The position numbers and the translations under genes are program-made. From Dethiobacter sp. (GTDB taxonomy: Bacteria; Bacillota; Dethiobacteria; Dethiobacterales; Dethiobacteraceae), in assembly GCA_020725465.1 (NCBI GenBank), contig DYEY01000018.1, forward strand, positions 1-64,000: DNA of 64,000 nucleotides, in the 5' to 3' direction. Under the pieces are notes generated by a model. That model saw nothing but the letters and a program-made list of their open reading frames with translations, ran no database searches and was not told where the DNA came from. Below are positions 33,563 to 42,727 of the stretch, piece by piece. The stretch's first letter is position 1. Each line of letters starts with the position of its first letter.

Positions 33563-35212
33563 GTGATATTGTTGAAGAAAAACCTCCCCATCTTCCTCGT
33601 TCTCCTTCTTCTCCTCACCCTGGTGCCCGGTACAGGCCCGGTCGGGGCCAACACCCTTAAAACCGCCACCGTAAACGTCAGCGTCCTTAATGTCCGTTCC
33701 GGGCCCGGTCTCCAGCACACCCGCATAACCCAGGTAACCCTGGGTACGGTAATGCCGGTACTTTCCGAACAACCCGGCTGGGTGCAGGTTTCCCTTAGCA
33801 ACGGCCAGAAAGGCTGGGTTTCACAGGAATTTGTAACCATCAGGACCACGTTGCCGGACGGTCCTTACACCGCCCGAGTAACCGTCAGCATCCTCAATGT
33901 GCGAAGTGGTCCAGGCATCAACTTCAACCGCATCACCACCGTTGCCATGAACAGCCTGTTGTCGGTGCTGAACAAGCAGGGGGACTGGCTCCAGGTACAG
34001 CTTCCCTCCGGACAAACCGGCTGGGTGGCCGGCGAGTATACCGCGGCGGTCAACACCCACTCCACATCCCCTCCTCTCTCCACATTGCCGGTCAGCCCAA
34101 ATCCCGTACCAACACCGCCGCCTGCCACGGCACCACCGCCTGCGGCTACACCAACTGCTTCAGAAATGATCGCCTTAATAACCACTGATACCTTAAATGT
34201 ACGGAGCGGCCCCGGTGAAAACTTTGCACGCCTGGCAACAGTGTCCAGGGATGACAGGCTCCCGGTCATGCAGAACCAGGGAGATTGGCTGCAGGTAGTG
34301 CTTCCTTCCAATCAGACCGGCTGGATACTTGGTACATATACACTGCTTCTGTTAAACCTGCCTGAACCTCCCAAGCCCCCCACCCAGTCGTTGCCGTCGT
34401 CCGATACACAAAAGCTGGCAACCGTCACAGTAAGTGCCCTGAACGCGCGTACCGCTCCCGACACCTCTGCCCAGGTGCTGACCCTGCTGCCCCAGGGCAC
34501 AACTTTGCCGGTACTGGCGGAACAGGGTGACTGGTTCCAGGTCATCCTGCCCTCCGGCCAGACAGCCTGGATTGCCGGTTGGTTCACCACGGTTTCTACC
34601 CGGGAGGTACCTCCCTCCACTTCCAACCCAGGTGGGAGTATTCCCATGGGACCTTCGCCACTGGCGGGGAAAATTATCGTAATCGACCCAGGCCACGGCG
34701 GGAGCAACTCCGGCGCCACCGGTGTGACAGGGTTGGTTGAAAAGCACCTGGTCCTGGACGTTTCCCTGCGCCTGGCGGCCAAGCTGAGGCAGGCCGGCGC
34801 CACCGTGGTGATGACCCGCAGCGACGATTCCACCGTCTACCTGGCCCAGCGGGTAGCCATCGCCGAGGCGGCGCGTGCCCACGCCTTTGTCAGCATACAT
34901 GCCAACGCTCACCCGGACAGGAACGTCTCCGGCACCGAAACTTATTATTTCCGCGGCCGGGTCAACGACACCGAGAGTTACTACCTGGCGGCCCACCTGC
35001 AGAATGAACTGGTAAAGGCCCTTGGCCTGCGCAACATCGGCGTCAAACACGGCAACTTCCACGTTATCAGGGAAACCACCATGCCCGCCGCCCTGGTGGA
35101 GCTGGCCTTCCTCTCCAACCGTAACGACGAAGCGCTGATGTGGACAAGCCAGTTTCGTGAAAACTCGGCCCAGGCCATCTTCCGCGGCCTGGAACGCTTC
35201 TTCCAGTTCTAA
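33563..35212 (+). CDS. Secreted N-acetylmuramoyl-L-alanine amidase with four SH3 repeats
   Basis: 549 aa. A signal peptide (residues 1-29) is followed by four bacterial SH3 domains, each with an LN(V/A)R(S/T)(G/A)P core, at about 36-92, 103-160, 203-258 and 285-342. Proline-rich linkers separate them. The Amidase_3 domain spans about 365-548, with zinc ligands in DPGHGG, VEKHLVLD and SIHANAH, and the catalytic glutamate in LVELAFLSN. It cleaves the lactyl-peptide bond of peptidoglycan. GTG at 33563 is given, but TTG codons at 33569 or 33572 are better spaced from AAAGGG. Confidence 0.93.
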   Translation: MILLKKNLPIFLVLLLLLTLVPGTGPVGANTLKTATVNVSVLNVRSGPGLQHTRITQVTLGTVMPVLSEQPGWVQVSLSNGQKGWVSQEFVTIRTTLPDGPYTARVTVSILNVRSGPGINFNRITTVAMNSLLSVLNKQGDWLQVQLPSGQTGWVAGEYTAAVNTHSTSPPLSTLPVSPNPVPTPPPATAPPPAATPTASEMIALITTDTLNVRSGPGENFARLATVSRDDRLPVMQNQGDWLQVVLPSNQTGWILGTYTLLLLNLPEPPKPPTQSLPSSDTQKLATVTVSALNARTAPDTSAQVLTLLPQGTTLPVLAEQGDWFQVILPSGQTAWIAGWFTTVSTREVPPSTSNPGGSIPMGPSPLAGKIIVIDPGHGGSNSGATGVTGLVEKHLVLDVSLRLAAKLRQAGATVVMTRSDDSTVYLAQRVAIAEAARAHAFVSIHANAHPDRNVSGTETYYFRGRVNDTESYYLAAHLQNELVKALGLRNIGVKHGNFHVIRETTMPAALVELAFLSNRNDEALMWTSQFRENSAQAIFRGLERFFQF

Positions 35213-35265
35213 CCGGGAGCGTGCCAGGGGGACGGGGGAGGTGACACCCCGCCCGTGCCAGCAAC

Positions 35266-35295
35266 AGAGGCTGCGAGGGATATCCTCCAGCCTCT
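35266..35295. terminator. Hairpin between the amidase and dtd genes
   Basis: AGAGGCTG and CAGCCTCT pair across a 14-nt loop, followed on the plus strand by TTTACTTT. It can end the amidase transcript and, in the other direction, the convergent dtd operon, whose stop lies at its edge. Confidence 0.65.
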
Positions 35296-35748
35296 TTACT
35301 TTGCTCTCTGTTCGCTGTCTATTATTATGGTCACCGGCCCCCGGTTTACCAGCGACACGTCCATCATGGCGGCGAACCTGCCGGTGGCCACCGGGACGCC
35401 AAGCCCCGCCAGAGCAGAAACAAAGTGCCGGTAGAGCGCCTCAGCTTCTGCCGGCGGCGCCGCTTCGCTAAAACCGGGCCGCCTGCCCCTGCGGGTGTCG
35501 GAGTAAAGGGTAAACTGGGAAACCACCAGGGCAGCGCCCCCCACCTCAAGCAGCGAAAGGTTCATTTTGCCCTGTTCATCCTCAAAAACGCGCAAGTTTG
35601 CCGTTTTCTCCGCCAGGTACCGGGCGTCTTCCCCGGTGTCACCGTGCCGGACGCCGAGCAGAACCAGGAAGCCGCGCCCTATTTCGCCCACAGTATCGCC
35701 CTCCACCTTAACCGTGGCAGAGGAAACCCTCTGGATAACAACCCGCAC
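35296..35748 (-). CDS. dtd: D-aminoacyl-tRNA deacylase
   Basis: 150 aa, usual length. Dtd hydrolyses D-aminoacyl-tRNAs. The active-site motifs are present: [17 protein letters not shown] near residue 78 and the cis-GP loop NRGPVT near 137 (commonly NSGPVT or NGGPVT). It follows relA by 54 bp, the usual Firmicute order recJ-relA-dtd, and is last in the operon. Confidence 0.95.
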   Translation of the reverse strand: MRVVIQRVSSATVKVEGDTVGEIGRGFLVLLGVRHGDTGEDARYLAEKTANLRVFEDEQGKMNLSLLEVGGAALVVSQFTLYSDTRRGRRPGFSEAAPPAEAEALYRHFVSALAGLGVPVATGRFAAMMDVSLVNRGPVTIIIDSEQRAK

Positions 35749-35802
35749 TTATGCCACCTGCCTCAAAAAAAGTGTGTCAACTCCTCCGTCCCTCCGGCAT
35801 AG

Positions 35803-37959
35803 CTAGCCGCTGATGCGGTGGACGTGAAAGACGTCGCGGACGCGGCTTATCCGGTGGATGACCTGTTCCAGGTGTTCCAGGTCGCGTACCAGCACCGTCA
35901 TCTGGATTAAGGAGCGGCGCTCCCGGGTGCTTTTGCCGTGCACCGCGGTAATGTTCACCTTGCATTCGGCCACGGCGTTCACCACGTCGGAAAGTATCTG
36001 CGGCCTGTCCAACCCGCTGACTTCTATTTCCACGGGGTAGGCCCCCTCCACCTCCGACTCCCACCCGGCCACCAGCAGGCGCTGCTGCTCCTTCCTGTTC
36101 AGCACATTGGGGCAATCGGCCCGGTGGATGGAAACACCGCGTCCCCGGGTAACCACTCCTACAATCCGGTCACCGGGGACCGGAGTGCAGCACTTGGCAA
36201 AGCGCAAAAGCAGGTTGTCCATACCTTCTATGCGTACGCCTTTTCCGGTCTTGCCCGCCGCTTTGTGTGTTTTGAACTCTTTTGGCGGTTCCGGTTCGGC
36301 CTGGCCGTATTTTTTACGGTACTCTTCCTTCAGCTTGGTTACCGCCTGCTGGGCAGAGATGCCGCCAAGGCCCACGGCCACGAAGAGGTCTTCTTCGGAA
36401 TGGATGTTAAACTTACGTCCCGCTTCCAACACCAGGGCCGGCTTCAGGTACAGGTGCGGCTCCAGTTCCTGTTTGCGCAGCTCTTTCTCCAGCAGCTCCC
36501 TGCCTTTGACCAGGTTCTCGTCACGCCGCTCTTTTTTGAACCAGGCCCTGATTTTGGCCCGGGCGCCGGAGCTCTTGACCATGTTGACCCAGTCGCGGCT
36601 GGGAGAGCCCTGCCTGGAAGTCATGATTTCAACGATATCCCCGGTCTGCAGCTGGTAATCCAGAGGAACCAGGCGGCCGTTGACCCGGGCGCCGATGCAG
36701 CGGTGGCCGATATCGGTGTGGATCTTGTAGGCAAAGTCCAGCGGGATGGAGCCGGCGGGCAGGTCCACCACATCGCCTTTGGGTGTGAACACAAACACCT
36801 CGTCGGTGAAGAGGTCAATCTTTACGTTCTCCATAAATTCGTGGGCGTCTTTGGAGTCCTGCTGGAACTCCAGTATCTGCCGGAGCCAGGCCAGCTTCCG
36901 GTCAAACTCTTCATCCTGTTTTTTGTCCTTCTCTTTGTAGCGCCAGTGGGCGGCGATGCCGTATTCCGCTGTTTTGTGCATCTCCCAGGTTCGGATCTGC
37001 ACTTCCAGCAGCTCATTTTTTCCCACCATCACCGTGGTATGCAGCGACTGGTACATATTGGGCTTGGGCATGGCAATATAATCCTTGAAACGACCCGGGA
37101 TTGGTTTCCACATGGTGTGGACGATGCCCAGGGCACCGTAACAATCTTTTAAGGACTCGGTAATGATGCGCACGGCAGTCAGGTCGTAGATTTCGTGGAA
37201 CTCTTTATTTTGTTCTTTCATTTTTTGCGAGATGCTGTAAAGGTGTTTGGGCCGGCCTGAGATGTGCGCTTCGATGCCCACCTCAGCCAATTTGTCCCGC
37301 AGCGAATCTATAATCTGCGTGATGAAGTCTTCCCGTTCCTGACGTTTTTTGGCCAGCTTGTCCACCAGGGCATAATAACGGTCCCGCTCCAGGTAACGGA
37401 AAGCCAAGTCTTCCAGCTCCCACTTTATCTTGTAAATACCGAGGCGGTGGGCCAGGGGAGCATAAATTTCCAGGGTTTCCTGGGAAATGGCCTGCTGCTT
37501 CAGAGAGGTGAGATATTTAAGGGTGCGCATGTTGTGCGTCCGGTCCGCCAGCTTAATAAGGAGGACCCGGATGTCCCTGGCCATGGCGATAAACATTTTG
37601 CGCAGGTTTTCCGCCTGGTGCTCCTCCCTGGATTTGTATTCCAGCTTGGAAAGCTTGGTGACGCCATCCACCATCATGGCGATTTCGTCACCGAAGTTTT
37701 CTCTGATCTGCCGGAGGGTGACGCTGGTATCCTCTACCACGTCGTGGAGCAATCCGGCCGCGATTGTTTCCAGGTCCAGCTCCAGATCAGCCAGTATTTT
37801 CCCCACGCCCAGGGGATGGGTGATATACAATTCGCCGGAGAAGCGCTTCTGCCCGACATGGGCAGCCAGGGCAAAATTATAGGCTTTTTCCAGCAGCTCC
37901 CAGTCGGGTTCCACGGGGTAATATGATTTGATTTGCTGTTTCAGTTCTTCCAGGTTCAT
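35803..37959 (-). CDS. relA: Bifunctional (p)ppGpp synthetase/hydrolase Rel
   Basis: 718 aa from the ATG at 37959; the longer open frame overlaps recJ and is not used. Domains in order: HD hydrolase (about 20-190, LLHDVVEDTSV with the HD and ED residues), synthetase (about 230-340, SGRPKHLYSISQKM, YDLTAVRII, EVQIRT), TGS (about 390-450), and ACT (about 645-715). Both activities look intact, as in Gram-positive long Rel proteins. It lies directly after recJ. Confidence 0.96.
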   Translation of the reverse strand: MNLEELKQQIKSYYPVEPDWELLEKAYNFALAAHVGQKRFSGELYITHPLGVGKILADLELDLETIAAGLLHDVVEDTSVTLRQIRENFGDEIAMMVDGVTKLSKLEYKSREEHQAENLRKMFIAMARDIRVLLIKLADRTHNMRTLKYLTSLKQQAISQETLEIYAPLAHRLGIYKIKWELEDLAFRYLERDRYYALVDKLAKKRQEREDFITQIIDSLRDKLAEVGIEAHISGRPKHLYSISQKMKEQNKEFHEIYDLTAVRIITESLKDCYGALGIVHTMWKPIPGRFKDYIAMPKPNMYQSLHTTVMVGKNELLEVQIRTWEMHKTAEYGIAAHWRYKEKDKKQDEEFDRKLAWLRQILEFQQDSKDAHEFMENVKIDLFTDEVFVFTPKGDVVDLPAGSIPLDFAYKIHTDIGHRCIGARVNGRLVPLDYQLQTGDIVEIMTSRQGSPSRDWVNMVKSSGARAKIRAWFKKERRDENLVKGRELLEKELRKQELEPHLYLKPALVLEAGRKFNIHSEEDLFVAVGLGGISAQQAVTKLKEEYRKKYGQAEPEPPKEFKTHKAAGKTGKGVRIEGMDNLLLRFAKCCTPVPGDRIVGVVTRGRGVSIHRADCPNVLNRKEQQRLLVAGWESEVEGAYPVEIEVSGLDRPQILSDVVNAVAECKVNITAVHGKSTRERRSLIQMTVLVRDLEHLEQVIHRISRVRDVFHVHRISG

Positions 37960-37960
37960 G

Positions 37961-40312
37961 CTATGCTGTTTCCTCCGGCGGGCTTGCCTGTTTTTGAAAA
38001 TATCCCCACAGCTCCACCGCGCTGGCTGTGAGCAAAAAATGTTGATACCAACGAAAACCGGACAGCAGTTTTTGCCCTTCCCCGAAGGTGCGCGAACCGG
38101 CAAGGCCGGAGGCGACCGGGTACCCGTTTCCGTCCAGCTCACGCAAAATCTGCCTGGCGCGCTCCAGGGCCTTCCCGGTGAGAGGAACGGCGAGACGGCT
38201 TTGCAGGTAGTCCGGAGAGGCCTGCGGGCATTCCCGGAGGCAGGCGGCCAGGCGGGCAACCAGATCCCCGTCCGGTATGCCGGCAGCAAAAATTTTTTCA
38301 TTTAGCTCCAGGTCGTCAGGGCCGTAAAGCAGGTGTACCGGCGGCAAACCGGTCCGAAAAGAGGCCAGCAGGTTTTCCACCGCCCCACGGTGGTACGGGA
38401 GCTGATAAAAGACCAGGGCGCCGTAATCGCCGCTGGGTCCCGGGCGGCCCAGGTGCGATATGGTGGCACCGGGCAGGCGCGAGGAGAGCGCGGCAGCCGC
38501 GGCTCTGGTATTGGTCCAGACCAGTACCCGCTTCCCGGCAGCCAGGCGCATGAGATAGCCGTCGCGGTTCCCCAGGCCGCGTCTGTCAATGACACCGGCC
38601 TGCTCCCCTTCATTTAGGCGGTGCAAATCCCTGATCTGCAGCGAAAGGGAGCTGCGCTCCTTCCAGACGTTTTCCCGCAGGATGAAAGCACAGCCGACCA
38701 CTTCACCGGGGGAGAGGGTGCCTTTGCCGTTATCGCCGGCACCGAAATAGATGGCGGAAGCTTCCCGGCTTCCCTGACGGAGCAAAAGCCGCAGGTGGTT
38801 GCCAAGATTGCCCACCAGCCGGGAAGATATCACCTCCACGCCCGTGGCCAGAAAAACCGGTTCCGGGTTGCCAGGTCCAAACGGCTCAAGCTGTCTGATT
38901 TCCTGCACCAGGTCCAGGGAAAGCTCCTCCAATTGGGCACAGGCCGTGGCTACCGGCGGTTTCCGTGTCGTCTCCCCGGTGCCTGCCAGGCTTTGGCAAA
39001 ACGCCTCCCGGAACTCTTCCAGCCGGGAAGGGTCCACGGTGACCCCGGCCGCTTCCCGGTGCCCGCCAAAGCGCAGCAGCCAGGGAGCGCACCGGTCCAG
39101 GCAGGAAAGCAGGTCGTACCCGTCCACGGAGCGCCCGGAGCCCCGCGCCTCTCCGCCGTACAGGGAGACCAGCACCACCGGGCGGGCCAGCTCCTCCGCC
39201 AGCCTGCCGGCGACAATCCCCACCACACCGGGATGCCAGTCTTCATGCCAGAGCACAAGGCCGGGGTCATGGCTGCGGCCTGCCGCCATCTCCCGGGCGG
39301 TTTCCAGGATAGCGGTTTCCGCCTGCTGGCGCCGGCGGTTGGCGCTGTCCAGCTCCGCCGCCAGGCGGTCCGCTTCCAGCGGGCAGCCGGTAAGCAACAG
39401 CTCCAGGGCGGGCCCGGCATGGCCCAGGCGTCCCGGCGCGTTCAGGCGTGGCACCAGCGCAAACGACGCCTGCCTGGCCGTGATTGCCGCGGAAAGGTCC
39501 AAGCCAGACCGGTTCGCCAGGGCAAGGAGGCCGGGCCGGGGCCGGCCGGCCAGCCTGTGCAGGCCGTGGCGGACAAGGATACGGTTTTCGCCGCTGAGGG
39601 GGACCACATCGGCCACTGTACCGAGGGCCACCAGGTCCAGGCAGTCGCCGCAGATATCGGGCGCGGGGTTTAACCGCTCCGCCAGCGCACGGACCAAGGT
39701 ATAAGCCACACCCACACCGGCCAGCTCTTTATCCGGATAAGCGCAGCCGGGCTGCCTGGGGTTGACAAAAGCCGCCGCCTCCCTTTTCCCGGGCAGTACC
39801 TGGTGGTGGTCGGTGACGATCAGGTCAAGGCCCAGTTCCCGGGCCCTGGCCATGGCCGCAAAGTCATTGCTGCCGCAATCCACTGTCACTACCAGGCTCC
39901 CGCCTGCCTGCGCAAATTCTTCCAGTATCCCCGCATGCAGACCGTAACCTTCCTCCAGGCGGGAGGGGAGGCGGTAAACCGGGTCAAGGCCAAGGCTGCG
40001 CAGCACCTGCACCAGCAGGGCGGTGGCAGTTATCCCGTCCGCGTCATAATCCCCGTAAACCAGCACGGTTTCACCCCGGCAGGCGGCGGCCGCCAGCCTG
40101 TCCACCGCCTCCGGTATGCCGCTCATGCTGAAAGGGTCAGCCAGGTGCCCGGTGGTGCCATGCAGAAACAGGGCAGCTGCCTCCGGTGTGTGGTATCCCA
40201 GCTCGACCAGCCGGCTGGCGGTAAGTCGATGGAGGCCAAGGACAGCAGTCAGCTTATGCACTTTGTCCGGGTCAAGGTCCGCCGTGATCCACCGCCAGTT
40301 ATTTGAGCCCAC
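37961..40312 (-). CDS. recJ: Single-stranded-DNA-specific exonuclease RecJ
   Basis: 783 aa from a GTG overlapping the upstream gene. The DHH phosphoesterase core has GDYDADGITATALL near residue 87, VTVDCGSND near 143 and TDHHQV near 166. The DHHA1 domain contains FGGHREAAG near 415. An OB-fold and a C-terminal Firmicute-specific extension follow to the end. RecJ degrades ssDNA 5' to 3' in recombination and mismatch repair. It ends 1 bp before the relA start. Confidence 0.95.
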   Translation of the reverse strand: MGSNNWRWITADLDPDKVHKLTAVLGLHRLTASRLVELGYHTPEAAALFLHGTTGHLADPFSMSGIPEAVDRLAAAACRGETVLVYGDYDADGITATALLVQVLRSLGLDPVYRLPSRLEEGYGLHAGILEEFAQAGGSLVVTVDCGSNDFAAMARARELGLDLIVTDHHQVLPGKREAAAFVNPRQPGCAYPDKELAGVGVAYTLVRALAERLNPAPDICGDCLDLVALGTVADVVPLSGENRILVRHGLHRLAGRPRPGLLALANRSGLDLSAAITARQASFALVPRLNAPGRLGHAGPALELLLTGCPLEADRLAAELDSANRRRQQAETAILETAREMAAGRSHDPGLVLWHEDWHPGVVGIVAGRLAEELARPVVLVSLYGGEARGSGRSVDGYDLLSCLDRCAPWLLRFGGHREAAGVTVDPSRLEEFREAFCQSLAGTGETTRKPPVATACAQLEELSLDLVQEIRQLEPFGPGNPEPVFLATGVEVISSRLVGNLGNHLRLLLRQGSREASAIYFGAGDNGKGTLSPGEVVGCAFILRENVWKERSSLSLQIRDLHRLNEGEQAGVIDRRGLGNRDGYLMRLAAGKRVLVWTNTRAAAAALSSRLPGATISHLGRPGPSGDYGALVFYQLPYHRGAVENLLASFRTGLPPVHLLYGPDDLELNEKIFAAGIPDGDLVARLAACLRECPQASPDYLQSRLAVPLTGKALERARQILRELDGNGYPVASGLAGSRTFGEGQKLLSGFRWYQHFLLTASAVELWGYFQKQASPPEETA

Positions 40313-40805
40313 TGTTGTTATGCTCCCCGTTGTCGCCGTTCATACTCTGCGTGCCTCCGTTTTCCGGAACTTCCATGGCCCGGTCCCCCCGCGCCATCTC
40401 CTCTTTTTCCTTTACCACCCGGGCACACTCTTCTTCTTTTTTCTTCAGCGCTTCCCGGTGCTCTTCTTCCCTGCGCCGCACCATTTCTTCGTACTCAGCC
40501 TGCAGGAAAGACAGGTCACCGGCCAGGGCGCTCTTCTCTGCCTTCAGCGCTTCAACTTCTTTGGCCAGCCGTTTGGACTTGTTTTTGTAATCCCAGACGG
40601 CAAAGCCGGTGGCTATCTGCTTCAGCAACCCAAGCAGGCCCACCGTAAGGGCACCAAAGATGGCCGAGCCCAGCACCAGGAGGGCAACTGAAGTTTCCGT
40701 CCGGCCGAAAAAATAATTAAGGCTGACGGTCTCTGTGTTCAGGAAGGCGAAAAAGGCGATAAGCATGCCGAAAAACAGGCCAAAAATAACTCCGATCTGC
40801 ATCAA
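40299..40805 (-). CDS. LapA-domain (DUF1049) membrane protein with coiled coil
   Basis: 168 aa. Two membrane helices (about 5-25 and 42-65) form the LapA domain, followed by a long charged coiled coil (about 75-140, rich in EEEHREALKKKEEE-type heptads) and a polar tail. Function unknown; LapA-like proteins in Gram-negatives work in lipopolysaccharide assembly, which cannot apply here. It overlaps recJ by 14 bp, and the two are probably cotranscribed. Confidence 0.75.
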   Translation of the reverse strand: MMQIGVIFGLFFGMLIAFFAFLNTETVSLNYFFGRTETSVALLVLGSAIFGALTVGLLGLLKQIATGFAVWDYKNKSKRLAKEVEALKAEKSALAGDLSFLQAEYEEMVRRREEEHREALKKKEEECARVVKEKEEMARGDRAMEVPENGGTQSMNGDNGEHNNSGLK

Positions 40806-40836
40806 TGTCCCTCCTCCCCGTTTTGGAAGGATTTCG

Positions 40837-41763
40837 TCATTCCCCCGCCAAACCCTTTTTTTCCGGATGGCAGGGATTGACGTGGATCAGGACCCCGGTC
40901 ACCTGCTCTTTTTCGCAAAGCAGGTGTTCCTTGACCCGGCGCGCCACGTCGTGCCCCTGCTCCACGGTGAGGCGCCCGTCCACGCCGATTTCCAGGTCCA
41001 CCAGGTAATGTGGCCCCGCCGCCCTGGCCCTGATTTCGTGGATTTCCAGCACTCCTTCCACCTCCAGCGCCAGGCCGGACAGCTCAGACAAAAGCGACTG
41101 GTCCGCCCGCGCGTCCATCAGCTCACTGGCCGCCTCCCCGGCCAGCCGCCACCCCATCCTGACAATAAAGGCAGAAACCAGAAGTCCTGCCAGCGGGTCC
41201 AGGTAAAAGAGCAACGGCCGGTTCAACGCCACGCCAGCCCGGGCGCCGGCTATGCCAAGCAGCGCCGCCACCGAAGAGAAGGCGTCGCTGCGGTGTTCGT
41301 AGGCATTGGCCACCAGGGCGCGGCATTCCTGTTCCCTTCCGATACGGTAGGTATAACGAAAGAGGATTTCCTTCACCACTACGGAAAGAAGAGCGGCAAA
41401 AAGAGCCGGAGCGCCCGGCGCCGGGCGTTCCGGCGTGAAAAGGGCCCGTGCCGACATAAAGCCGATGTTCAGCCCCGCCAGGATAACCAGGATGGCGACG
41501 ATCTTGCTGGCAATGGACTCGGCTTTGCCATGGCCGTAGGGGTGCTGCTCGTCGGCCGGCCGGCTGGCCATCCAGATGCCCGCCCAGACCACGGCGGAAG
41601 CTACGATATCGGAGGCGGAATGCAGGGCGTCGGCCAGCATGGCCACGCTGCCGGAAAATATGCCCGCCCCCCCTTTGACCAGTACCAGGGCTATGTTGAC
41701 CAGGACGCCGGTGCGGGCTCCCGCCATGCTGGTGTCAAAGCGGTGGTGTGAAACCACATCCAT
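40837..41763 (-). CDS. Cation diffusion facilitator (CDF) metal efflux protein
   Basis: 308 aa with six membrane helices and a C-terminal cytoplasmic metal-sensing domain (about 215-300). CDF zinc-site residues occur in helix 2 (ADALHSASDIVAS) and helix 5. PYGHGKAE in the loop is a family signature (HPYGHGK). CDF proteins export Zn, Mn, Fe, Co or Ni by proton antiport; the HxxxD-like residues do not fix which metal. It sits between secF and the LapA gene. Confidence 0.9.
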   Translation of the reverse strand: MDVVSHHRFDTSMAGARTGVLVNIALVLVKGGAGIFSGSVAMLADALHSASDIVASAVVWAGIWMASRPADEQHPYGHGKAESIASKIVAILVILAGLNIGFMSARALFTPERPAPGAPALFAALLSVVVKEILFRYTYRIGREQECRALVANAYEHRSDAFSSVAALLGIAGARAGVALNRPLLFYLDPLAGLLVSAFIVRMGWRLAGEAASELMDARADQSLLSELSGLALEVEGVLEIHEIRARAAGPHYLVDLEIGVDGRLTVEQGHDVARRVKEHLLCEKEQVTGVLIHVNPCHPEKKGLAGE

Positions 41764-41801
41764 CCCCCCTGGAAAATGATTCTCGTTATAAGGGAACAGC
41801 C

Positions 41802-41830
41802 TGAAGCCGTCGGCTTCAGGCTGTTTTCAC
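41802..41830 (-). terminator. Terminator hairpin overlapping the end of secF
   Basis: ACAGCCTGAAGCC-gac-GGCTTCAGGCTGT forms a 13-bp perfect stem on the minus strand. Its 5' arm contains the last codons and the TGA stop of secF. The following TCCCTTATAA is a weak T tract; on the opposite strand GTTTTCACC follows. Confidence 0.6.
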
Positions 41831-42727
41831 CCTGTGCTTGCGGTCCTGTGCCTCTTTCCAGTAGAGCCACAGGGGGCTGGCTATAAAGATGGAAGAATAG
41901 GTGCCTGTAATTACACCCACCAGCAGGGCGCTGATGAAGGGGCGCAGCGTGATGCCACCGAAGGCCAGCAGTGTTACCAGTACAAACAGCGTGGTGAGAG
42001 AGGTGTTCACCGAACGGCGGAGCGACCCCCTGATGCTGGTGTTGACAATTTCGGCCAGGGTCTGCCGGTGGCGGTTCTTCATGTTTTCCCTGATCCGGTC
42101 AAAGATAACGATGGTGTCGTTGATGGAATAGCCCAGAATGGTAAGGATGGCCGCCACGAAAGGGCTGTTGATTTCGATGCGGAACAGGGAGAAGAAGGCA
42201 AGCACGATTAAAGCGTCGTGGAGCAGTGCCACAATGGCGGTTAATGCATACCGGAACTCAAAGCGGATGGTGATATAGAGCACCATGCCCAGGCTGGCTA
42301 TCAGCAGGGCAAAGAAAGCCTGTCTTTGCAATTCACCGCCGATAACGGCACCCACACTTTCCACGCTCAGCAGGTCCAGGTCGGTGAGGTTGTAGCGCTC
42401 CCTGAAGGCGTTAAAGACCTGGTCCTGCTCCGCCGGAGTCAGCGCAGGCGTCTTTATCAACAGCTCCTGCTTCTCGCCCTCACCAAGGCCCTCCATGCCC
42501 ACCTTCTGCAACACCGCTCCCTCCAGCCCAAACGGTAAGAGCACCTCCCGGACCTCGCCCAGGGTAAACTCCTGTCCGATGTTCAGGAGCATATTGGTGC
42601 CGCCGGTGAAGTCAATCCCCAGGTTCAGGCCGTTGGTGGCCAGTGAGGCGGTGCCAACCAGGATGATAACCGCTGACAGGATAAGAGCGTATTTACGTAA
42701 AGCCACAAAGTCCAGTTTCTGGAACAT
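41816..42727 (-). CDS. secF: SecF protein-export membrane subunit
   Basis: 303 aa with six membrane helices and one large external loop. SecF works with SecD in proton-motive-force-driven release of secreted proteins. Signatures are GIDFTGGT near residue 38 and GYSINDTIVIFDRIREN near 200. The start overlaps the secD stop as TGATG, so it is translationally coupled. Confidence 0.96.
   Translation of the reverse strand: MFQKLDFVALRKYALILSAVIILVGTASLATNGLNLGIDFTGGTNMLLNIGQEFTLGEVREVLLPFGLEGAVLQKVGMEGLGEGEKQELLIKTPALTPAEQDQVFNAFRERYNLTDLDLLSVESVGAVIGGELQRQAFFALLIASLGMVLYITIRFEFRYALTAIVALLHDALIVLAFFSLFRIEINSPFVAAILTILGYSINDTIVIFDRIRENMKNRHRQTLAEIVNTSIRGSLRRSVNTSLTTLFVLVTLLAFGGITLRPFISALLVGVITGTYSSIFIASPLWLYWKEAQDRKHRVKTA

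Noticed and set aside
38621-39704. Long plus-strand open frames opposite recJ
   Set aside because: They are GC-rich shadows of recJ; recJ motifs are intact on the minus strand.
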